From: Bryobacteraceae bacterium
Lineage (GTDB): Bacteria; Acidobacteriota; Terriglobia; Bryobacterales; Bryobacteraceae
DNA: 64,000 nucleotides
Assembly: GCA_026002875.1 (NCBI GenBank)
Contig: BPGE01000001.1
Location: 3,906,001-3,970,000, forward strand
Direction: 5' to 3'
Position numbers and translations under genes: made by a program. Of the stretch, positions 56,599-63,296 are shown piece after piece. Position 1 is the stretch's first letter. Each line of letters begins with the position of its first letter. Below the pieces are notes generated by a model, which saw only the letters and a program-made list of their open reading frames with translations, was not told the DNA's origin and did no database searches.

Positions 56599-58359
56599 AT
56601 GCAGCTGGGGCAGTACCAGGTCTGGGAAGAAATCGGCCGCGGCGGCATGGGCGTGGTCTATCGAGGCTACGACCCGCTGATCGGGCGCGAGGTGGCGCTG
56701 AAAACCATCCATCTGTACGCGATCGCCGATCCGCGCGAGCGGCAGGAGATGCAGGAGCGGCTGCAGCGCGAGGCGCAGTCGGCCGGGAGGCTGTCGCATC
56801 CCAACATCGTGACGATCTACCAGATCGGCTACGCGGAACTGCATCCGGGGCAGACAACGGCGTTTCTGGCGATGGAGTTCGTGCCGGGACCGAATCTGTC
56901 GGCGCTTCTGGAGACGCTCCGCTGCGGCCCGCCGGAGATGATCGTGGCGTACCTGAGGCAGGCGGCGGCGGCGCTGGACTATGCGCACAGCCGGGGCGTG
57001 ATCCACCGCGACATCAAGCCGGCCAACCTGCTGGTGACGCCGGAAGGCGTGCTGAAGATCGCCGATTTCGGCGTGGCGAAGATCGTGACGCAGACGGTGA
57101 CGATGACGGGCACGGTGCTCGGGTCGCCCGCCTACATGTCGCCGGAACAGATCAAGGCGGAGAAGATCGACGGGCGCACGGACCAATACTCGCTGGCGGT
57201 GGTGGCGTACGAGTTGTTCAGCGGGCGGAAGCCGTTCGAGGCAGAGACGCTGTCGTCGCTGGTGTACAAGATCGCGCAGCAGCCGCCGCCCCCGCTGGAG
57301 AGCGTGCCGCCGCAGCTGGCGGGGCGGGTGGGACCGGTGCTTTTCCGGGCGCTGGCGAAAGAGCCGGAGGCGCGGTACCGGACCTGCATGGAGTTTGTCG
57401 CCGCGCTGGAAGAGAGCCTTCGCGCGCCGGCATACGCAGCCGCGAGGGTCTCAGCGGCGCCGCAGGCGGAGATGCCCGCGCCGCAGGCGGAGATGCCCGC
57501 ACCACCGCCGCTGAAGCCCAGGCCGAAGGTGCGGGTTTCGCCGCGGCTGCTGGGGGTGGCGGCTGCGGTGTGCGCGGGGATCGCAGTGCTCGGGTGGATG
57601 GCCGTGACGCTGCGGGAACCGGCGCCGAAGGCGCAACTGGCGGCGACGGCGCAGACCGGTTTTCCGCAAACTGCAACGGAGCAGGAGGCGGAGCTGCGGA
57701 CGGCTTCCATGGCGGCTGCGCCGGAGGCGAAGCCTGCCGCGGCGTCTTCCGGCGGGCGGATCTCCGCGGCGCTGCCGGCTGCGCCGGGCGGAAGTCCTGC
57801 GACCGCACAGAAGGGTTCGCCGTCCCCGCCGCCCGCCGGGGCGAAGACTGCCTCTGCCGTGAACGCGAGCGCGCCGGCTGGAGTTCCGAAGGGTTCGTCC
57901 CTGCCTCAGGCAAAAACCGGGCCGCCGCAACAGCCTCTGCCGGCGGCGCCGGAGGCCAAAACCGAGACGCCGAAGACGGCAGCGGCGCAGCCGGAGCCCG
58001 AACCGGCGCCGCCTGCTCCTGCGCCGGCTCCGGCGCGCGAGCCAGTGCGCACGCCGCCGCGCGCGGTGCAGACCGCTCCCGCCGCCTATACGCCGGAAGC
58101 CCTGCAGCAGGGGATCGAGGGTTCCGTGCTGCTGTCGGTGGACATCGACGAGCAGGGCGTGCCGCGGCGGGCGCGGGTGCTGCGGTCGCTCGAGCCGGGG
58201 CTCGACCGCAAGGCGATCGAGTCGCTGGCGGGCTGGCGTTTTGCGCCCGCGACCGAGGATGGCAAAGCGGTGCCTTCCACGGCGAACGTCGAAGTGAACT
58301 TCCAGCTGGTGGGCGCTCCCCGCCGGACGCCGCCTTCGCTGAAGAGCCTGAAGAGATAG
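56599..58359 (+). CDS. Ser/Thr protein kinase with TonB-like C-terminal domain
   Basis: 586 residues. Kinase domain at 5-270: GRGGMGVVY loop, Lys35 in EVALKTI, HRDIKPANL (136-144), DFG (156-158) and SPE. One transmembrane helix at about 315-335, then about 150 residues rich in Ala/Pro/Glu, and a C-terminal domain (about 495-580) like TonB (EGSVLLSVDIDEQGVPRRARV, GWRFAPA). The kinase would be cytoplasmic and the TonB part periplasmic. A GTG at 56587 is an alternative start, but it is only one base after the -10-like TAGACT. Confidence 0.85.
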   Translation: MQLGQYQVWEEIGRGGMGVVYRGYDPLIGREVALKTIHLYAIADPRERQEMQERLQREAQSAGRLSHPNIVTIYQIGYAELHPGQTTAFLAMEFVPGPNLSALLETLRCGPPEMIVAYLRQAAAALDYAHSRGVIHRDIKPANLLVTPEGVLKIADFGVAKIVTQTVTMTGTVLGSPAYMSPEQIKAEKIDGRTDQYSLAVVAYELFSGRKPFEAETLSSLVYKIAQQPPPPLESVPPQLAGRVGPVLFRALAKEPEARYRTCMEFVAALEESLRAPAYAAARVSAAPQAEMPAPQAEMPAPPPLKPRPKVRVSPRLLGVAAAVCAGIAVLGWMAVTLREPAPKAQLAATAQTGFPQTATEQEAELRTASMAAAPEAKPAAASSGGRISAALPAAPGGSPATAQKGSPSPPPAGAKTASAVNASAPAGVPKGSSLPQAKTGPPQQPLPAAPEAKTETPKTAAAQPEPEPAPPAPAPAPAREPVRTPPRAVQTAPAAYTPEALQQGIEGSVLLSVDIDEQGVPRRARVLRSLEPGLDRKAIESLAGWRFAPATEDGKAVPSTANVEVNFQLVGAPRRTPPSLKSLKR

Positions 58360-58399
58360 TTCCCCTGAGAAAATTCGTTCGGCGGGGGCACTGTTTCAT

Positions 58400-58639
58400 G
58401 TGCGGTCCGACTCCGCAGCCCAACCGGCGCGCCTGCCCGAGGAGCCTTTGCTCGACCAGATCGAGCGGTTGAGCGGCTGGATCGCCGCCCGCGACCAGGA
58501 ACTGCAGCGGCTGCGCGAGGAACTGGCCATCCGGGACCGCTACATCGACGAGCTGCACGCGGCGCTGCGGAGACAGGCGGAGCGGCTGGAGCAGATCGAG
58601 AAGCGCATTCTGGCTCTTGTGCCGCGGGCGGAGGACTGA
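58400..58639 (+). CDS. Small coiled-coil protein
   Basis: 79 residues from GTG at 58400. Residues 18-72 show heptad Leu/Ile spacing (LDQIERLSGWIAARDQELQRL), a likely coiled coil. No domain is recognised. It starts 40 bp after the kinase gene and may belong to that transcript. Convergent with the membrane protein at 58671. Confidence 0.55.
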   Translation: MRSDSAAQPARLPEEPLLDQIERLSGWIAARDQELQRLREELAIRDRYIDELHAALRRQAERLEQIEKRILALVPRAED

Positions 58640-58670
58640 GCAGGCTGCCGGCGGTTTGCGCCGCGGACAT

Positions 58671-59036
58671 TCATCGGGATGACGAGTGGCTCCGGGCGGC
58701 GCGCCAGGACACGAAAAAAAGGGCCGCCACCACCAGAAGCGGACCCGCGAGGATCAGGCTCCAGTCCCAGTGCCCGCGCCGCAGGGAAAAGACGCTGTAG
58801 GCGAGAGCCAGCGCGAGGTAGCCGACCGCGCCTGCCAATGGGCGGCGCCAGGCCAGAACAAGGATCAGGATCAGAACATAACCAGGGATCAGGTGGACGA
58901 GCAGGGCGCCAAGGACTTCCGTCCAGGAGCGCCCCTCCCCGAAAACATCGAGCGCGAACATCGAGACGAAGCCGATAAACAGGATCGACAGGATGCGGGG
59001 CGTCCAGACGATCCAATTTGCACGGTTGACGGTCAT
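58671..59036 (-). CDS. Small four-helix membrane protein
   Basis: 121 residues. Hydrophobic helices at about 12-30, 38-58, 65-83 and 90-110; RR and HSSSR at the end. Two in-frame ATGs lie at 59042 and 59036; AGGAG touches the first and is 6-7 bases from the second, so the second is chosen. It sits 9 bp after the lipoprotein gene in the same operon. Family not recognised. Confidence 0.65.
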   Translation of the reverse strand: MTVNRANWIVWTPRILSILFIGFVSMFALDVFGEGRSWTEVLGALLVHLIPGYVLILILVLAWRRPLAGAVGYLALALAYSVFSLRRGHWDWSLILAGPLLVVAALFFVSWRAARSHSSSR

Positions 59037-59045
59037 GGGCATCTC

Positions 59046-59501
59046 CTATTTTCCGGCAGAGCCGCGCCGCTGATCCCGCTCGCGCAGGCTCCGGGCGACG
59101 CGACGGGTGGACTGACGGGCGGAAAGCGCGCCCGGCAGGTGCGGCGTCACGCCGACAGTTTCGGCGCCAGGGGGCGGATCGAGCGCGACGCGGTTGACGG
59201 GGGCGCGGGCAGCCGCTTCGGGCAGGAGCGGCTGAAGCGCCTCCCAGATGCTGTCAATCGGCGCCTTGCCGGCGAGCTGCCGGAAGCCGCGCCCCCAGCG
59301 GTCCAGTTCAGCGGCTTTGCGGCGGCCGCCCGCCTTTTTCGCTGCATCCATCGCCTCCTTCCGCTCGAGCACCTGCCGCGGCCAGAGCTCTGAACAGCAG
59401 AATGCGACGACGATCGAGGGACGGTGGAACACGCCCACGCGCTCAGGAGGCTGGCAGGCGGCCAGGGTCAGGGCGCAGAGGGCTGCCGGGCAGATCCACA
59501 T
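59046..59501 (-). CDS. Small lipoprotein, unknown function
   Basis: 151 residues. N-terminus CPAALCALTLAAC has a lipobox (LAAC), so the mature protein is lipid-anchored from Cys16. The remainder is Arg/Ala-rich with two short helices and no known domain. First gene of a two-gene operon with the membrane protein at 58671. Alternative: the frame could be chance in high-GC sequence, but the lipobox and operon spacing argue for it. Confidence 0.55.
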   Translation of the reverse strand: MWICPAALCALTLAACQPPERVGVFHRPSIVVAFCCSELWPRQVLERKEAMDAAKKAGGRRKAAELDRWGRGFRQLAGKAPIDSIWEALQPLLPEAAARAPVNRVALDPPPGAETVGVTPHLPGALSARQSTRRVARSLRERDQRRGSAGK

Positions 59502-59607
59502 TGCATTGCCTCCAGGATCAGCGTGCCCGGGGAGAGGCGCGAAAGGAGCTTCGGAATTGTTTCGGATTCCTTTCCGACAGCGCTGGGGGGTTGCGATTCT
59601 GGAAGGC

Positions 59608-60444
59608 TCAGCGGACCGAAGCTCCAGCGACGGCGCTCGAGGGGGCCGGCGGGGACATCCAGTGGCGGAGCACGCGGACCTGATGGAGCGCCTTCGCCTC
59701 TGCTTCCGTGAAGGGGTGGTCGAGTTGGCCTGCGGCCTCGAGTTCGCGGTGGCGGGCGAGGAAGGAGTCGATCACCTCCGCCGACTGAAGCCGCAACTGG
59801 CGGTCGAAGCGGAAGATCGTGGCGCAGTCCCTGTCTGCGGAGTGCTCGGCCGTGCCGAGCTGGAAGTGGTCTGGATGCACGATCAGCCCGAGCGGACGGC
59901 TGTAGGGATCGAACCGGCGGCTGATGCAGGTGCGGGGCATCAAAATCCGCGCCAGTTCGCAATCCCTGCCGGGGAAGTCCAGCTGGTAGCCGGGATGCTC
60001 CTGTTCATCGGAAGCGCAGCCCAGATTGTCCGGGTCCAGCGCGACGAGCGTCGTGGTTCTGTGGGAGTTGCTGATGCCCGCCAGCAGGACGCTCGAGCCG
60101 CGCCGTCCGTCCAGCCCCGCGATTTCCCCGAACAGGAAGTGCCCTGAATGCCAGTACTCGCCCAGCAGCTGGCCGCGCGGAGAAAGCCGCGCCACCTGCG
60201 ACGGGTAATAGCTGACATGATGCGAGACGTAAAGGACGTGTCTCATGCCATCCGGTCCTGCGGGCAGGGCCAGGACGAAGCTCGCGAGATACGGGGGGAA
60301 GAACGTCTCCGCGGGTGTCGAGACCGTCTTTTCCGTCCGGTATTGCCAGAGCACGCTGTGGAGGGGTGGGAGAAACTCGGGCCATGTTGGTAAAAACAGG
60401 GCCGTAAGCTGTCCGAAAACCGGGCTGGAATCGGGTTTTTTCAA
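59608..60444 (-). CDS. Beta-rich hypothetical protein, possibly N-terminally truncated
   Basis: 278 residues from a TTG at 60444. Sequence blocks such as HVLYVSHHVSYYPSQVARL and LLGEYWHSGHF read like the C-terminal part of a beta-propeller or WD-like domain. A stop codon (TAG) lies two codons upstream in frame, and the first 40 residues look unlike the rest. The gene ends next to the border of the phage-like region. It may be the remnant of a longer gene cut by an insertion; equally it may be complete. Low certainty on the start. Confidence 0.5.
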   Translation of the reverse strand: MKKPDSSPVFGQLTALFLPTWPEFLPPLHSVLWQYRTEKTVSTPAETFFPPYLASFVLALPAGPDGMRHVLYVSHHVSYYPSQVARLSPRGQLLGEYWHSGHFLFGEIAGLDGRRGSSVLLAGISNSHRTTTLVALDPDNLGCASDEQEHPGYQLDFPGRDCELARILMPRTCISRRFDPYSRPLGLIVHPDHFQLGTAEHSADRDCATIFRFDRQLRLQSAEVIDSFLARHRELEAAGQLDHPFTEAEAKALHQVRVLRHWMSPPAPSSAVAGASVR

Positions 60445-60623
60445 AGTCTAGTAAGCGCTGGTGTATCGTACAGTGAAACAAAGTTTGTATCACTGGGAGC
60501 AACAAAAGGGAGAGCAGAGGGTGGTAGGGATGCTAGGCGGGGCGGCGAAGGATCGAGACGAGGCGCGCCGGCATGGGCTAAAGGAAAACCCCGGAGCGCG
60601 CAAGGCATGCCGAGGTGTCTGGC

Positions 60624-61100
60624 ATGGCTTCTGAATGGATCCAGCCAGACGAACTGGACCCTGAACTCCGGCGGCTCGTGGATCTGCTGAACCTGATCGA
60701 AGGGGTTGAGACGAGCAGCTCATGCATCGGTCATGGCATAACAAGCCCAACGGCCGAAATTGATTTCGCTGTTGATGACCTCGAGACATTGAGGCGTGTT
60801 CTACAGGCACTACCATTCCTAGGCGCGCGCGGCAGGATCGTGAACGACCCAGTGCTTGAGTCGATTCAGGTTGTCGCCGGGCTGAAAGATGGCCAGATGT
60901 CGTTCAGGCTTCTGATTTCCGCCGCTCCGCCGGCGGCCAAGCTGGACCTGGTACGGGAGGTGGAGTGCGCTATCGCTGGGATCCTGGGAGAGCAAGCCAG
61001 GCATTGTCCCTGTTCCAGACCTGGGAGATCTGACAATACGGACAGACGGCCCGCATGTCCGGGATTGTTGCATGCTCGTAATGCTTCTGGGTCGTCGTGA
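60624..61100 (+). CDS. Hypothetical protein, doubtful C-terminus
   Basis: 158 residues from ATG 60624 (GAGG 8 bases before; GTG at 60615 also possible). Residues 1-120 look ordinary (LDPELRRLVDLLNLIEG, VESIQVVAGLKDGQM-like). From about 120 on the sequence becomes Cys/Arg/Pro-rich and overlaps the 3' end of the XRE gene by 131 bp, which has a more convincing C-terminus. The natural end may have been lost. No family known. Confidence 0.5.
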   Translation: MASEWIQPDELDPELRRLVDLLNLIEGVETSSSCIGHGITSPTAEIDFAVDDLETLRRVLQALPFLGARGRIVNDPVLESIQVVAGLKDGQMSFRLLISAAPPAAKLDLVREVECAIAGILGEQARHCPCSRPGRSDNTDRRPACPGLLHARNASGSS

Positions 61101-61701
61101 AGCCGGTCCAGAAGGGCTTCTTATCGTAGTAGCAGTAGGTCATGACCCATAGGATCTGGTTCTCGTAGCGCGGGTCATCCTTGCTATATGGCGGACCGCC
61201 GGGCTCCGGAGGCGGAATATACTTCGGCTGCCGCAGCGGCCGGCGGCCGAGCCTGTGCTCCAGCTCGCGGTCGACGAATTGGGTGAGACGCGACCAGAAG
61301 TCCGAGAAGCGGGGATCGGAGCCATGCTTTTCCCAGAGATCGAGCAGATCGAGCAGGATTGGATAGACGTCCATCTTCCGTTGGACGAAGCTGCGCAGAC
61401 ATTGCGCCAGCCTGACCACGCCTTCCGGCACGTCCTCATCTTCGTTGACCACGACCCCGAGCATCCGCATAGCATCGTCGGCAGTATGAACGCCCTTACG
61501 ATGCAGTTCCTCCATGATCGGCTGCCGCTCTTCGCCTTCTGCCATGGCCAGCAGGAGCAGGAGCACCTTCGGACTTGGCTTCGCCTTGCCGCTCTCATAT
61601 TGAGACACAGTTGGGTTTTTCACGCCCAGATCCAGTGCCAACTGGACGAGGGTCTTTCCAGTGCGTCGGCGGATTGAGCGGATAGCTTCAGAAAGATTCA
61701 T
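60970..61701 (-). CDS. XRE-family transcriptional regulator with C-terminal zinc finger
   Basis: 243 residues. HTH of the Cro/CI type at 5-55 (RRRTGKTLVQLALDLGVKNPTVSQYESGKAKPS). The middle is helical. The C-terminus holds CPYCQISQ, with other Cys/His that could bind zinc. It likely represses its own and the divergent promoter through the dyads at 61711 and 61734. No protease-type cleavage domain as in lambda CI is obvious. Confidence 0.75.
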   Translation of the reverse strand: MNLSEAIRSIRRRTGKTLVQLALDLGVKNPTVSQYESGKAKPSPKVLLLLLAMAEGEERQPIMEELHRKGVHTADDAMRMLGVVVNEDEDVPEGVVRLAQCLRSFVQRKMDVYPILLDLLDLWEKHGSDPRFSDFWSRLTQFVDRELEHRLGRRPLRQPKYIPPPEPGGPPYSKDDPRYENQILWVMTYCYYDKKPFWTGFTTTQKHYEHATIPDMRAVCPYCQISQVWNRDNAWLALPGSQR

Positions 61702-61710
61702 CTAGGTATA

Positions 61711-61751
61711 TCAAGATTTCTCTTGACATCTCTTCTAGGTGCTCCTAGAAT
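61711..61751 (+). promoter_or_regulatory. Dyad operators and consensus promoter of the divergent switch
   Basis: Two perfect 16-bp dyads: TCAAGA-TTTC-TCTTGA (61711-61726) and TCTAGG-TGCT-CCTAGA (61734-61749). They overlap TTGACA (61723-61728) and TAGAAT (61746-61751), which are 17 bp apart. The -10 ends 6 bases before the ATG at 61758. A lone TCTAGG half-site lies at 61701-61706. Repressor binding would block the rightward promoter. Confidence 0.7.
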
Positions 61752-61757
61752 CCAGGT

Positions 61758-62000
61758 ATGGACCGTAGGAATTACGACACTTCAGAGTACCGCAAAGCGA
61801 TCCGCGAGGAGATGAAGGCGCGCGGTCTGACGGTCACCAAGATCGCCGAGATCCTCAAGGCGGACCGGGCCTTCGTCTCCAACATCCTGAATCTGCGCAA
61901 GAAGGGCTGGCGGCTGCGTGCCCGCATGGTGCGGGAGCTCGGATTCCCGCTGTGGCTGCTGGACGATCCGAACGACGCCGGCGTGCGGCGCGCCGCATGA
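61758..62000 (+). CDS. HTH DNA-binding protein of the switch
   Basis: 80 residues. EEMKARGLTVTKIAEILKADRAFVSNILN is a helix-turn-helix of the XRE/Cro type; there is no other domain. Divergent from the larger regulator with shared operators, as in the cI/cro pairs of phages. The promoter places the transcript start at its ATG, so translation is probably leaderless; only AGG is present upstream. Confidence 0.72.
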   Translation: MDRRNYDTSEYRKAIREEMKARGLTVTKIAEILKADRAFVSNILNLRKKGWRLRARMVRELGFPLWLLDDPNDAGVRRAA

Positions 62001-62078
62001 TCACCTCCTGAGCCCATGATGGGGCCGGCTGGCCCCGATTGGAACGAAAACATTGGGATTTGTTTTTCAGGAGGCTGC

Positions 62079-62528
62079 ATGGGTGAGTTAAGGAGTGTGA
62101 TCAAGCGGACGATCCTCGGCTCCAAGAAGAGCGTGGCCCAGATCGCGGACGAGATGGGCTGCTCTGAATCAATTCTCTACCGGTATGGGCTGGATGGAGA
62201 GAGCGGGGCGGAGATGCCGCTGAGCCGCCTGATCCCTCTCATGCGCGCCACGGACGACTACCGGATCCTGCGCCACATCGCCGCCCGATGCGACCACGTC
62301 GCAGTGAAGGTCCGGCGCGTGGCCGCGCTGAAGAAGAAAGATCCGGCCATCCTCAATGAGATCCAGGGCCGCTTTGCAAAGATGATGGCTGATTTCTGCG
62401 CGTACACAGCCGAGGCCAGTGAGGCGGAGACGCTCGGGCTGCTGGACACGATTGCCCGCCACCTGGCGGACGTGGCGGCTATGAAACGGGCGGTGAAGGA
62501 CTACCGGCAGGAGGATCTGTTCGCATGA
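62079..62528 (+). CDS. CII-like phage regulatory protein
   Basis: 149 residues. GSKKSVAQIADEMGCSESILYRY is a predicted HTH, and the layout resembles the phage CII/CP76 family of P2-like phages, which act as activators or repressors early in infection. AGGAGG lies 6 bases before the ATG at 62079. The stop overlaps the ATG of the next small gene (ATGA), starting a chain of overlapping genes. It would not work on lambda-type promoters, by family knowledge. Confidence 0.65.
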   Translation: MGELRSVIKRTILGSKKSVAQIADEMGCSESILYRYGLDGESGAEMPLSRLIPLMRATDDYRILRHIAARCDHVAVKVRRVAALKKKDPAILNEIQGRFAKMMADFCAYTAEASEAETLGLLDTIARHLADVAAMKRAVKDYRQEDLFA

Positions 62529-62749
62529 CGGGGCTGGCGGGGTTCCTGATGCTCGTCGGTGGGGCGGCGGCCGTGCTGGCGCTTGGCGCGGCGCTGTCGC
62601 CTGAAATCTGCCGCCTGCTGGCGGCGGCGCTGCTGACGGAAGCGGAAACGACGGAGGCCGCGCGCGCATTCCGGCGCCGCGCGTGGGCGCGGAACGAGCG
62701 CCGGCTGGGAGTGAAGCTGACACGAAAGGAGGCCGTGCGTGGGCGTTGA
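62525..62749 (+). CDS. Small membrane protein of the element
   Basis: 74 residues: one or two hydrophobic helices (residues 3-38), then a basic Arg-rich tail. ATG overlaps the upstream stop by four bases. No family known. Typical of small anchoring or immunity proteins in phage early operons, but that is only analogy. Confidence 0.55.
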   Translation: MTGLAGFLMLVGGAAAVLALGAALSPEICRLLAAALLTEAETTEAARAFRRRAWARNERRLGVKLTRKEAVRGR

Positions 62750-62963
62750 GACATTGACCCGGATCACGGTGGATGCGATCGCGCGGAACGAGGCGGTCGC
62801 CACGGCGGACAAGGTGAACGGGAAGTGGGCCGGCTATGTGATGGTGCGGGCCGAGGGAGGCAACTGGATGCTGGCGGTGTCGACCGGCCACCGTTACGAC
62901 AGCTATGACGCCGCGCGGGCCGCGATGGAAGAGCTGATCGAGGAGGCGAGGCGGAGGCGATGA
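62739..62963 (+). CDS. Small hypothetical protein of the element
   Basis: 74 residues from GTG at 62739; AAAGGAGG lies 6 bases upstream, inside the previous gene, and decides the start. Mixed alpha/beta with a beta pair (WAGYVMVRAEGGNWMLAVS) and a C-terminal helix. Overlaps both neighbours (11 bp and 4 bp). Unknown function. Confidence 0.6.
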   Translation: MGVETLTRITVDAIARNEAVATADKVNGKWAGYVMVRAEGGNWMLAVSTGHRYDSYDAARAAMEELIEEARRRR

Positions 62964-63211
62964 CGGACGGGTTCGAGAGCCTGCGCAAGGGGCTCGAGCT
63001 GATCGAGCTGGCGGGCCGGATCGGCGGGCTGCGGGTCACGGTGGTGGCCGGGCAGCTCGGCTGGACGAGGGCGCAGGCATCGAGATACCTGCGGGCGCTG
63101 GCCCAGATGGGCTGGCTCCGCGATGTGGGCGTCGGGCCGCGGCGCCCGGTGTGGGTTCTCGGGCCCAAGGCCGTGCGCCTGTTGCCGGAGGTGAGGCTGG
63201 AAAAACCGTAA
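62960..63211 (+). CDS. Winged-helix DNA-binding protein
   Basis: 83 residues. LRVTVVAGQLGWTRAQASRYLRALAQMGWL is a winged-helix of the MarR/IclR N-terminal type, with RPVWVLGPKA forming the wing. No effector domain. The stop TAA at 63209 lies inside the 26-bp palindrome that precedes the next gene. Possibly the regulator of that gene. Confidence 0.68.
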   Translation: MTDGFESLRKGLELIELAGRIGGLRVTVVAGQLGWTRAQASRYLRALAQMGWLRDVGVGPRRPVWVLGPKAVRLLPEVRLEKP

Positions 63212-63288
63212 ACATGTTTACGGTTTTATCCCGTGTAAGTCCTTTGTTTTCAATGAAACGTTCACAAAAAACCGTAAATTTTTTACGG
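63202..63288 (+). promoter_or_regulatory. Two dyads with CCGTAAA half-sites
   Basis: A perfect 26-bp palindrome at 63202-63227 (left arm AAAACCGTAAACA) and a second dyad CCGTAAA-TTT-TTTACGG at 63272-63288. Their centres are about 65.5 bp apart, near six helical turns. They flank the start region of the 63297 gene and may be its operator or a partition site. Confidence 0.6.
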
Positions 63289-63296
63289 GAGGCGAG

